64,000 bases of DNA from Atherix ibis (taxonomy: Eukaryota; Arthropoda; Insecta; Diptera; Athericidae), in the NCBI GenBank assembly GCA_958298945.1, contig CATQJD010000001.1, positions 107,001 through 171,000 of the forward strand. The letters run 5' to 3'. The notes beneath the pieces were generated by a model, which was not told the origin of the DNA, made no database searches, and was given only the letters and a program-made list of their open reading frames with translations. Position numbers and translations under genes: made by a program. Below, in pieces: positions 1-9,046 of the stretch (its first letter is position 1; each line of letters begins with the position of its first letter).

Positions 1-541
1 AATATGTGGGCATGGGAGGAGATAGGACCTCAAGAGTGGTATGGGAGAGGAGTTCTTGGAGAATCCTTCCTCGGGGATTCGAAACACGGCAACCCCATTA
101 AGGGTGCTTGGCATTATAATCTCCTCCCGCGATGAAGGATTTTCCAATTGATTTGAGGAGGGAATCAAATTGTGTGGGCGTTAATTTTTTATTTGGAGGA
201 CCATAAACGGATGCAACGTTAAAGGTAAAGGATTTACATTGAAGGGTAATAACTATTGACTGAAGGGGTTCGGTGGCAGTTTGTGAGTAGAAGGAATGAT
301 TTAAGGAGTTTCTTATAAGGATGGCAGTTCCACCGTGCGCTGTGTTGTCTGGATGGTCAGTTCTGTATGTTTTATAGTCTCGTATAGCAAAAAACGACCT
401 GGACGTAAAGTGAGTTTCTGTAATCAGTGCAACGTCTATGCGTTTGTTGTGTAAGAGAATGTCTAGTTCTTGTCGGTGTAAAGTCAGTCCGTTAGCATTC
501 CAGAGAAGGATGGATAGAGATTTATCGGTTGACGAGATCAT
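1..541 (-). pseudogene. ORF2 start: APE-type endonuclease of Jockey-like element
   Basis: The first ~180 residues of the ORF2 polyprotein, the apurinic endonuclease-like domain that nicks target DNA for target-primed reverse transcription. Visible motifs are the N-terminal LLWNANGL, the metal-binding ITETHF, the HGGTAILIR block, ASVYGPP, and GGDYNAKH, which carries the catalytic Asp/Asn. A single in-frame stop at 98-100 follows GGDYNAKHP; the frame then stays open to the window edge with the family-typical WGCRV and NPRG motifs. ATG at 541 directly follows the ORF1 stop, suggesting termination-reinitiation. Clade assignment to Jockey rests on pattern recognition of the motifs and the ORF1 partner. 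Confidence 0.85.
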
Positions 542-703
542 TTATTTATTCATATTGCTTGTTAGTGAGGAAATGGCGGTTGTTAAAGCAGTTAACAGAG
601 GAGTGAGAAGAAGAGTAATTTCTTGAATTAATTTGTTAGATATTGTAGAAAGAAGTGTTGTTAGGTCTGAGGAGGAGGATAATGGGGGAGGAATAGGAAC
701 ATG

Positions 704-885
704 ACTACCATTTTTCTGTTGTTGTTGTTGTTGTTGCTGTTCCTGGTGTTGGTGATGTTGCTGGCGCTGTTGTTGGTGCTGCTGCTGATGTTGTGGTTGC
801 TGTTGTTGTTGATGAGGAGGTTGATGTGGATGGTTTTGTTGTTGAGGTTGTTGTTGCTGATGTTGATATTGTTTCTGCCCAGATG
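704..885 (-). repeat. CAA/CAG-rich low-complexity tract coding polyglutamine
   Basis: Trinucleotide-rich stretch (gtt/gct-type on plus) that reads as runs of Gln with His in ORF1 of the Jockey-like element. The plus-strand leucine-rich open frame here is only its antisense. Confidence 0.9.
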
Positions 886-1104
886 CAATCTCAGCAAATA
901 TCAGGTTTCGTCGCACTGACAATGATGTCAGTCCTGTATTATTTGTGGATGTATTTATATTTGGGCGTATTTTTTTCTGGAGCATTTTTTATGTGGAGCA
1001 GCCTTTGTAGTTTGCCGGCTGGCTTCCAGCACAAAGTACACACCTTGCTGGATTGTCCCGCGTTTTAGAACACTCTGTGGTCAGGTGTTCCCCTGCACAT
1101 TTTT

Positions 1105-1200
1105 GGTGTGTCCGTACTTTTTGTACCCTGTGGTATTTGGTATGATTTGGTGTGCCCGTATCATTTGTATCACCAATATGATTTGGTGTGCCCGTACTGT
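1105..1200 (-). repeat. Imperfect triplication of zinc-knuckle-coding segment
   Basis: Three staggered copies of a ~31-35 bp unit containing tacgggcacaccaa-like sequence (coding YGHTK) occur in a row. One knuckle would be expected at this place in a Jockey ORF1. The copies shift the frame relative to each other. Confidence 0.7.
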
Positions 1201-1994
1201 TGACATCTGTGGGATTAAACTATGTCCTTGGTGGGATAGGGCTCCTCCACTTTGATTCTTGTATAGACAAGCGTTTCAAGATCAAAAATGGTTTTGCTAT
1301 TAGCCGCTTGTCTTAACGAGATAAAAAACAGAGGAAGTGCTGCGTTCCTCTGCATAGCATTGAAGATGCTATTTACTTTGTGACCCAACATCTCCAGTTC
1401 ATTTCATATTTCCTCTACGGGAGTGGTGTGTTGCAGATTCCGGACTACCACTTTGAAAGGTTTTTCATCCTTCGCTTTGTACGTGTGGAAGTCCGCCCTA
1501 ATTTCGTCCAAGTATTGTATGATACTTCGGTAGGCCATCCCACTATTCGCTTGAACTGCAAGACCTTTAATATGAGCCTTGCAAATGAATGCATCAGGGC
1601 CACTTCGTTTGTCAATAGCACGGCCAATCTCAACAAAATTAACAATATTTTTAACAAAGATTGGCGGTGGCTTGACGGTTTCTTTTGGTATGCTGATTCC
1701 CTCTGGCTCGATATGCATACTTGCCAGTATTTGAAAATGATAGGCGGTGCTAGTGGTTGGTGTTTGTATTTCTGTTTTGTTTATTGTCATTTTCTTTTTA
1801 ACTACTTTCGGCGACGTGTTCGGCGTATTGATCGATCCAGATGAACTCTTTCTTTGTTTTCTTTTTGGCTTGCGGAATGGCCGCGGGAAATCTCTCACTG
1901 ACTCAGTATCTGCTTCGGTATCGGTAGGAGATTGCACAACTTGCTTAGCGGTGCTAACCATTGCAGTGACAAGAAACACAAAAACGAAATAAAC

Positions 1995-3058
1995 TCGGAA
2001 CTCGATAAAATGAACTCTTCCGTTTGTGTTCTAAGCAATATAATTTTTCTTTTTCAATATTGAATAACTTTAATTTCCAGTGTTTTTTTTAAAAATACTT
2101 ATTTTTATTATTAATAACCGTGTTTGTTTTATTTGTAAAAAAAAACAAAACTCAACGACGAACACGATATTAACACCTCAAATGTTTCTAGCCGACTCAC
2201 TTAATAAATTGACATTTAGAGTTATGTTTATTCACTGGCTAGCCGCCATTTTTCTATTTTCACCACTTTTCACACAATTGTCTGTACGTATTAAAAGTAT
2301 TATATTACATAATATATATTGTATTATATAAAATAATACAAAAGTGAATTATTTCACTTTTGAACTTATTTTATTTCACTCTTATTTTAATATATTAACT
2401 ACGATTTTACTTTAATTTCCATTTTTCTGCACACAGAGATTTTAACTGTATCAAAAAGCGCTTCGTACGTATTACGATCACATCTCCGCTATAAAACACA
2501 CGTCTGCACAGTTCGACTGCTCAAATTGAACTAAGGAATTAGTTGATAATAATTTTATAATTGCAAACATTACTAAAGCAAACAATCTCAATAATATTCA
2601 AATTTGTGCAAAATATTATAAAACTACGGGACGACTTCTAGAGCTGTTATTCTTTCAACGACCTGATAAAAGTACATATACAAAAGAGGACCTGAAAAAT
2701 AAAAAGCAAATATTTTTATAAATAAACGTAGCTTATAAACCTTATGCTCAAGTATATGGAAACAAGGACTATAAATGCAAGGTAATTATAAGAGATCTCA
2801 TTCAAAAAAGTGGAATATATATGAATTTTCTTGCAACATAAACTGATTATACTTACTGGAATGATCCTAATAAATTAGTAAAAAGTCCGTATCTACTTAT
2901 AAGATCACAAAAGCTGATCATAACAATCATAACAACGAAATTATATCGATCTATCAAGAACGAGTAGCAAGAAAAATTTCACAAGTAAAAATAAAGAAAA
3001 CCAATTAATATATTAAATTTATATTGTCTATGTACATATATATTTTTCAATAATTAGA
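1995..3058. other. AT-rich spacer without recognisable gene
   Basis: No convincing gene. A broken plus-strand open stretch at about 2553-2990 reads several dozen codons between stops but matches nothing I recognise. It follows a TATA-like site, so it may be the start of an unidentified element. Confidence 0.5.
2490..2520 (+). promoter_or_regulatory. Possible TATA box plus initiator
   Basis: TATAAAA at 2490-2496 is followed about 15-20 bases later by ACAGT, resembling the arthropod initiator. Composition alone makes such matches common here, so this is weak. Confidence 0.2.
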
Positions 3059-3059
3059 T

Positions 3060-3340
3060 GTTGCGGGGTGGAACTCTTCGATTAAAGAAGAACTGGATAG
3101 GCCTCTACACAAAAATACTGTGTAAAAAAGGAGTACATTCGTACAAACGCACACACTAGCAAAATAATAGTGGGGGCTAATTTTAAACTTCAGTATGCGA
3201 TTGAAGCGGTTCGTTTAAAACCATTTTCATATGTGATGTCATTTATGCGTACACAAATAGATGTTTTAATATTGCGGATTTTGTTATTTAATGGAATTAG
3301 TTTTAGGAATTTGCAATAAAACACAGTATTCTATTTTAAA
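3060..3340. repeat. Extra tandem copy of the THAP-transposon terminal region
   Basis: This matches 3440-3760 in direct orientation. Both start with the block attaaagaagaactggatag followed by gcctctacac, and continue through the shared cggttcgttt and atgtgatrtcatttatgcg segments to acacagtatt. The outer terminus of the left arm is therefore present twice in tandem, whereas the right arm has one copy (12600-12760). Confidence 0.85.
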
Positions 3341-3413
3341 ATATTATTTATTTATTTATTATATATTTTCAATTTTATATTTGAAAATATATAATAAATA
3401 AATAAATAATATT
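3339..3413. repeat. Perfect 33-bp inverted repeat with 8-nt loop
   Basis: Arms 3340-3372 and 3381-3413 are exactly complementary, built from a taaataaata-rich stretch. The hairpin sits at the junction between the two tandem terminal copies of the left arm. The right-arm relative near 12460-12480 has only a single-orientation stretch. Confidence 0.9.
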
Positions 3414-4557
3414 TGTTCGTATATAATTATATATACGAAAGGGTAGCACCTTAGATTAAAGAAGAACTGGATAGGCCTCTACACAAAAATTCTGTCCAAA
3501 TTTTATTGGCAATACATTCATAGAACGCACACACATGCAATACAACAGAAACGACGTAAATTATTGGTGGCCAATTTAAAAGTTCAGTATGCGATTAAAG
3601 CGGTTCGTTTAAAATCATTTTTCATATGTGATATCATTTATGCGTAAAGAAGCAGATTTTTCAATATTGCAGGTCTTGTTGTTTGATGGAATTAGTTTTG
3701 TAAATATGCAAGAAAACACAGTATTTTTTTTAAAAATATTTATCTATTTATAACGTATTTTCATTTTATTTATTTCAATATATAAAATTGCAAGTTATTT
3801 GATTATATCAAAACAATTGTGTGCACAAATTTAAATTAATTTCAAAAATGCAAAATGAATTAAATGATAAAATGTGATATTATGTTTATGTTGAAATCAA
3901 ACCACACCGCAACTTAGTAAATATAAATTTTAAACTAAAACAAGCATAAGTACATACAAAAACCATAATTATAATATAAATGTGTGCTTGTGAATGGAAT
4001 TGTTTTTAAATAGGTATTTTGCATTCAAATTAAATTAAAAAAGAAAGCATTAATTACATAGAATATAAAACAAATTCTTAATAATATAGAAGTTAATTGT
4101 ATGCAAAATTAAAACAAATGCTTTAAAACAAAAATAGTAAATGAAAAATGTACTTAAATAATTAATAACAAATATTGTAAAAAAAATTAAAGCAATATTA
4201 TATAGTAATTGCTTTAGAAAATGTCTAATAGAGCAAGCAAAAGCACAAATGCAAAAAAATTATTTAAATAATAAGCCTAATATACTTTATTTATTTTAAC
4301 GCAATCAAAACAACAATGGAAAACAGAGTGAAAAATTATAGAAATGAAGGAGGGGGGTCGAATTAAAAATAAATGATTGCGTTAATATGAATAACATAAA
4401 TTCTCAGTTGCAAGCACATTTGTATTCCGTACATAAGCATCATACAATATTTAAAAAAAGTAATAAGGTTTGCATTTAGAAGAAAAAATGAAAGGAGATG
4501 GGACGAAGAAATATATAATATGAATGCAATATAGTCAGAAGAAGCTACCGCAGAATA

Positions 4558-6885
4558 TTACTGATAAGGAAAGAAGATTCCAAAATTGAGCATGAATATG
4601 TTACGCGTACTTAAATAAATATAAAATTTACGATCAGAAGGTTTGTCGACACATGAGCGTGAAATATAGTACCACCGAATGCGTAAGTACTGTTGAATTG
4701 TTGAATTAATTAAATGGTTAAAGTGGCCAGTATTGATAAAATGAGAAATAGTATTCTCGAATAAGGAAGCTGCTACAAATTGCTCCCTAACTTTGATAGC
4801 GATTTTATTGTAAGTTACTTTATTTAAAATGGAACTATCCTGACCACATTCCGCCACCTGCTGTCGGATTTGTTTTTCAGCACTTCGGCAAATTTTCACA
4901 ACACTTGTAGAAGGGTACTTTAAAAAGCCTAAGGACTTGTACGCTATCAAACTGCTTGATATGAATTCCCCTTCTAAAGTTGAAAGACAGTCTTCGCAAT
5001 GCAAAGACTTGCCTAGCTTAAAAACAATAAAGCCGGATATGTATTCGACCACTTTTTACTATATTCATGAAGTGCAGATGGGTTAAATAAATAATCATGG
5101 TCACTTAAAATATTTTCGCTCAATTATTCGAATTCACATTCTTTATCAGCAATATTCGAAATATTTTGTAACATTGCCAATCTGCTCGAGGTAGCATTAA
5201 TTGCTTTCACAAAATTGGCAGAGTAATTTAAAACACTAATATGTTCGAGAGGGATGCAGTTCCCGAAAGCACCATCCCGTATTTGGCAATGCACTAGAAT
5301 TTGCGAATATGCGGATTTAAATTGTCTTACGCTAGGATTATTATTATAACCAAGGCGAGACCGAATGGTGGAGAAGAACTATTCTAAATGGTCTTGACTG
5401 AACTTATATAAGGGAACGTATTTTAAGAAATTGCCATTTAGGACTCTAGAATGTATTAGCCGCAAATTTTTCAGGCACACAATTAAGCCAATAAAACCCA
5501 ACTTTCTGCGATGTTCTACGATATCGCAGATGACTAATGCGAAATTATAGTGAAATATTTGAATTCGCCACGCATGCTATCGACTACTGCAAATCGCAGA
5601 CGACTAATGTAGTCGATAGCATGCGTGGCGAATTCAAATATTTCACTATAATTTCGCAGAGAAAGAACTCCTTTGTACCAAAAAGCAGAACAGTTTCTAC
5701 TATTTAGTATATCGAAATTGTCATTTAATTTACGAATAAAAATAGTAGTACCCTCACTGCCTTCGAATTGCTCCAATTGAAGTTCTTCCCTACAAAAATC
5801 AATAGCATCTGCCACCGACTTACTAAGGATTTATGTGGCTAGACGTACTTTCATTTTCTGCCTGCCGAAATATATATTGGCTTTCCTGCAACTTTTGTAA
5901 GGCTACCAAATATTTCCAGTGAATAATGTTATTATCTGCATCCATAATTGGAGAGTTTTCCGCGAAGGTGTTGCGGACTAATTTTATTATATGGCATGCA
6001 TCCGGAAATATTCCAATTTTTGTATTTCTGCTATCCATTGTAAAAGTAAAATTGTCACCTCGTCAGTCTAACTTACATCCAAGTAGCTTCGACATTGTGA
6101 CATTCGTTGCAGCTCCATCAAAAGTTAATCCGAGCAGCTCTGCGCCTGTCTCGAGTACATTTTCAATGCAGTGCTGTACCAAATTAACTTTCTGATGGGC
6201 ATTAATGGAAGCTATAGGGAAATAACCGACTGGTAGCTTCCAATTTTTATTTACACAAACAAGCATAAATACTAAAATTTGTGTAGCCTTAACATTGGAT
6301 ACGGATCCACTCCCAAAATCGACGTACCCGTACGAATTGGATCCATCCCATTCGACTTTTTCTTGAATAGAAATTTCGTCGAAAACCAGGTTACAGAAAA
6401 GTTTATAACTTTTCGTCGCAGCTTTTTCTACGGCATATCGTAAAGCCGTGAAGGCCTCGTCTGCAAAACCTGGACGACATTGAGTGGTTTGGTACCACTT
6501 GCGAAGGGTTCTATGATGGGGTATGGAACGATCGAAAGTCTCGCGGACATATGAATATGCCCTGGGAGAATAAAAATTCAAATTAAGGGCAAAAACTTTA
6601 AGTTCCGGAGGAAAAGACTTCGGGTACGCCGCCCCTTACAAATTTCGTTTGCACAAAAACCCAAATGAACCTGCAACTGTTTTAGAAATAGATTCAGCAT
6701 GACCAGTAGAAATATTCAATTTCTTCTGGTCAACCACGTTTTTGCTGAATCGCCTTCTTATAAATTGCTGAAGCGCGTCAATATTAATTTTTTTTTTTAA
6801 ATTAATTCGTAAAACTTAATTTTACGGCAATGTTTTCCTGAGTATCAGATGTAGAATCCATTGCGTATTTTAAAGTAATGTGATT
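4558..6885 (-). pseudogene. P-element/THAP9-type transposase, main exon, left copy
   Basis: Begins after an acceptor (tatag at 6890-6886). Fragments in order: 6063-6581 (LNFYSPRAYSYV, TLRKWYQTTQCRPGF, then LVFDEI with a likely catalytic Asp, and LTFDGAATN with a second), 5823-6038 (FPDACHIIKLVRN, a P-family hallmark), 5534-5815 (FDILNSRN), and 4558-5052, the C-terminal part (EYISGFIVFKL, HCEDCLSTL). It keeps Gln where the right copy has a stop after WYQTT. It is broken by a stop after CKLD (shared in position with the right copy), a ~33-bp deletion after ALQKLQ, a 48-bp inverted duplication at 5539-5657, and frameshifts around 5060-5520. Confidence 0.85.
5539..5657. repeat. 48-bp perfect inverted duplication inside left transposase copy
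   Basis: Arms 5539-5586 and 5610-5657 are exact reverse complements around a 23-nt spacer. The right arm of the element has this sequence once (about 10316-10370), so the inverted second copy arose in the left arm only. It destroys the reading frame after the NYSEIFEF region. Confidence 0.93.
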
Positions 6886-6974
6886 CTATACATGCAAATT
6901 GTAAAGAAAGTTAATGAATTAATAAAAACAAAGCTATGAATGTGCACAATAGAAAAAATTATGATGCATGGATA

Positions 6975-7300
6975 CTATTACTTACTTTCTTTGTTGACTA
7001 GTCCTCGCATTCACTGCTGTTATTAGGGACCTACAAAAATAGAAGTAATTAAGGCAAAATTGCTTTAAGTCTAGGTTCCTTTACTTACACTCTGTAGATG
7101 AACTGGTTCTCCTGCAGATGAATGCATGTCCTCGCATTCAGTAATGCTACTCATATTAGGGACCTACAAAAATAGAAGTAATTAAGGTAAAATTGCTTTA
7201 AGTCTAGGTTCCTTTACTTACACTCTGTAGATGAACTGGTTCTCCTGCAGATGAATGCACGTCCTCGCATTCGGTGATGCTATTGGGGACCTAAAAAATA
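6975..7300 (-). other. Tandemly repeated mini-exon cassettes, left arm
   Basis: On the minus strand two near-identical ~130-140 bp units each hold an acceptor (gtag), a short open block (VPN, then TECEDMHSSAGEP) and a donor (gtaagta). A third partial unit next to the main exon ends in the microexon-like TCAACAAAGAAA before gtaagtaa. Units sit at about 7215-7300, 7080-7160 and 6985-7035. Repetition of exon plus flanking intron suggests duplication of a whole spliced cassette; use of these sites is inferred from consensus only. Confidence 0.6.
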
Positions 7301-7591
7301 AAACTAAGTAAGGCAAAATTATATATAAACCATTGTTTTTAAATTACATGTTCATTATCTTCCTCAGCATGATTGAGGGGAACTTCAATGTTCAATGCGA
7401 CGACATCCCGCATGAACTCCTTTTTAAAATGAAACAAAATAAACTACAATACAAATATATGTGTACTCTTACACCTTACTGTTTCATTTTGAACGTTTTC
7501 CTGATTTGATGGCGGTTGCCCGATTTCCTACAAAAATTATTTCAATGCGTTATAATTTTGCAATTATTAATTTTGTAGTATTAAAACTTAC

Positions 7592-7775
7592 CGTGAGACT
7601 ATTCCATATAGAAAATATGGAAGGAATAGCATTTCTTTCTAATTTCCTCCTGCTCGCTCCTACTTTTATGTCTGCTCTATGAAAGTGGAGCGAGCACACA
7701 ACGTTCCGATTCTTGGAAATACCGGATGCTGCTGCCACAATCCACTTTTCCCTCAACCATTTATTTTGTGGGAAC
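7592..7775 (-). pseudogene. THAP-domain exon, left copy
   Basis: Exon bounded by tttacag at 7776-7782 and gtaagt from 7591. It encodes the C-terminal half of a THAP zinc finger: FPQNKW, REKWIVAAA, CSLHF (the C-x2-H pair) and AIPSIF (equivalent of the AVPTIF box). The N-terminal C-x2-4-C half must be on an earlier exon in or near the centre; I could not place it. The frame reads through the donor without a stop, unlike the right copy. THAP domains give P-type transposases sequence-specific DNA binding. Confidence 0.75.
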
Positions 7776-7865
7776 CTGTAAAGTTAACATATAAATATAC
7801 GATCGTAACATTTACTTTTACAATTAAGAATTTATAGAATTCGTTCCCTTGAGAAAACCAGGAAT

Positions 7866-8079
7866 ATCTTTCTTTCGTTAAGTTGAAATTTTCATTTTTA
7901 CTACATAAAATAATAAAAATTTAGTTTGTGAAGTGCCTAAATGGCTTTTAGAAATTTATTTTATCGAAAAAGTGGCTAAAAAGTGAAAAGTTCGGCATTG
8001 AAAAAATGTAAACAAATCCGATGTTGACAGTTCAATGTTTACCAGAAAATAGTTCAGTGCCGGTACATGTAAAGTGTGT
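7866..8079. other. Unpaired centre between the two divergent transposase genes
   Basis: About 215 bp with no detectable inverted pairing. It would have to contain the upstream region for both divergent genes and possibly the missing first THAP exon. No terminal-repeat block is seen. An ATG at about 8036 starts only a short broken frame. Confidence 0.5.
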
Positions 8080-8196
8080 GTAAGAAAATTTAAGGGAACG
8101 AATTTTTTTAATAGTGCAAAAAATACTTCAATTTATGTTAATTCAGAATTGAAAAAGTAAATGTGACGATCGTGTCTTTATATGTTAACTTTACAG

Positions 8197-8380
8197 GTTC
8201 CCACAAAATAAATGGTTGCGGGAGAAGTGGATTGCGGCAGCAGCATCCGGTATTCCCAAGAATTGGGAGGTTGTGTGCTCGCTCCACTTTCATAGAGCAG
8301 ACATTAAAGTAGGAGCGAGCAGGAGAAAATTACAAAGAAATGCTATTCCTTCCATATTCTCTATATAGAATAGCTGCACG
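8197..8380 (+). pseudogene. THAP-domain exon, right copy
   Basis: Acceptor ttacag at 8191-8196, donor gtaagt at 8381. It encodes FPQNKWLREKW, CSLHFHRADIK and AIPSIFSI, i.e. the same THAP C-terminal half as the left copy, followed by an in-frame TAG shortly before the donor. It differs from the left copy by several substitutions (for example IPKNWEVV in place of ISKNRNVV), showing the arms have evolved separately. Confidence 0.75.
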
Positions 8381-8669
8381 GTAAGTTTTAATACTACAAA
8401 ATTAATAACTGCAAAATTATAACGCATTCAAATCATTTTTGTAAGAAATTGGGCAACCGCCAGCAAAGCAGGGAAAAGTTGAAAATGAAACAGTAAGTTG
8501 TACGAATATATTTGTATTGTATTTAATTTTGTTTCATTTTAAAATGAAGTTCATGCAGGATGTCGTCGCATTGAACATTGCAGTTCCCTTCAATAATGCT
8601 GACGAGGAAAATGAAAGTGTACGTAAAGTAACCCAGATTTTAATCAATTTTGCCTTATATACTTATATT

Positions 8670-8945
8670 TTATATGTTCCTAATAGCTCCGCGGAATGCG
8701 ATGACATGGATGCAGCTGCAGAAGAAGTAGAATTTCATCTACCTAATGTAAGTAAAGTAAAGTAGATTTTAAGCAATTTTGCTTTAAATACTTATATTTT
8801 GTAGGTTCCTTATAGCTCCGCGGAATGCGACGACATGGATGCAGCTGCAGAAGAAGTAAAATTTCATTCGAATGTAAGTAAAGTATGTCCGTTTAAATTC
8901 TTTAATATTAACATTATTTCTTTGTAGAACTCGCCAACAAAGCAA
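8670..8945 (+). other. Duplicated mini-exons and an 18-nt microexon, right arm
   Basis: Two copies of an exon coding NSSAECDDMDAAAEE or a close variant: about 8675-8747, whose acceptor is mutated to tatg, and 8805-8873, with acceptor gtag and donor gtaagta. A third potential exon of only 18 nt (8928-8945, NSPTKQ) lies between tttgtag and gtaagta. The cassette is also repeated in the left arm. Splicing is inferred from consensus sites and from conservation of their layout between arms. Confidence 0.6.
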
Positions 8946-9046
8946 GTAAGTAATTGTATGCATGTATTTAAATGTTTTCTGCTATGCATATTCATAGCAT
9001 TGTTTTTTTATTTATTCATGTGTGTCTTCACAATTTTCATGTTTAG

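Larger units (their letters stand above)
542..1979 (-). pseudogene. ORF1 (gag-like nucleocapsid) of Jockey-like element
   Basis: About 478 codons in essentially one frame, interrupted by in-frame stops near 1404, 1223, 1165 and 989. The order is a basic Ser/Thr-rich N terminus, a central gag domain (KPPPIFVKNI, then GHKVNSIFNAMQRN and a LPLFFISLRQA-like block), zinc knuckles (CQQYGHTKSY, then CAGEHLTTEC and CVLCAGSQPANYKGC), and a Gln/His-rich C-terminal tail. The family role is RNA binding and RNP formation. The knuckle-coding stretch carries an imperfect triplication at about 1105-1200 that disturbs spacing. The tail at 542-985 is dominated by glutamine. Confidence 0.82.
1..1990 (-). mobile_element. 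Jockey-clade non-LTR retrotransposon, cut by the left window edge
   Basis: ORF1 (gag-like, with zinc knuckles) and the N-terminal endonuclease part of ORF2 lie in the order and orientation expected of a Jockey-type element read on the minus strand. The ORF1 stop codon abuts the ORF2 ATG. The RT part of ORF2 would lie left of the window. The 5' end is near 1980-2050, where coding similarity stops, but no precise terminus is visible. A handful of in-frame stops show the copy is dead but not ancient. Confidence 0.85.
3436..7865 (-). repeat. Left arm of the giant inverted repeat
   Basis: Pairs with 8080-12777. It encodes, on the minus strand, the THAP exon (7592-7775), mini-exons (about 6980-7300) and main transposase exon (4558-6885), then ~1.1 kb of AT-rich terminal sequence. 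It is shorter than the right arm by roughly 270 bp owing to indels. Confidence 0.88.

Noticed and set aside
701..1068. Leucine- and valine-rich plus-strand frames that look like membrane proteins
   Set aside because: They are antisense to the polyglutamine and zinc-knuckle coding part of the Jockey-like ORF1.
7866..8079. Two complete P-type elements lying head to head
   Set aside because: The terminal block found at both outer ends is missing from the centre, so inner termini are not present.
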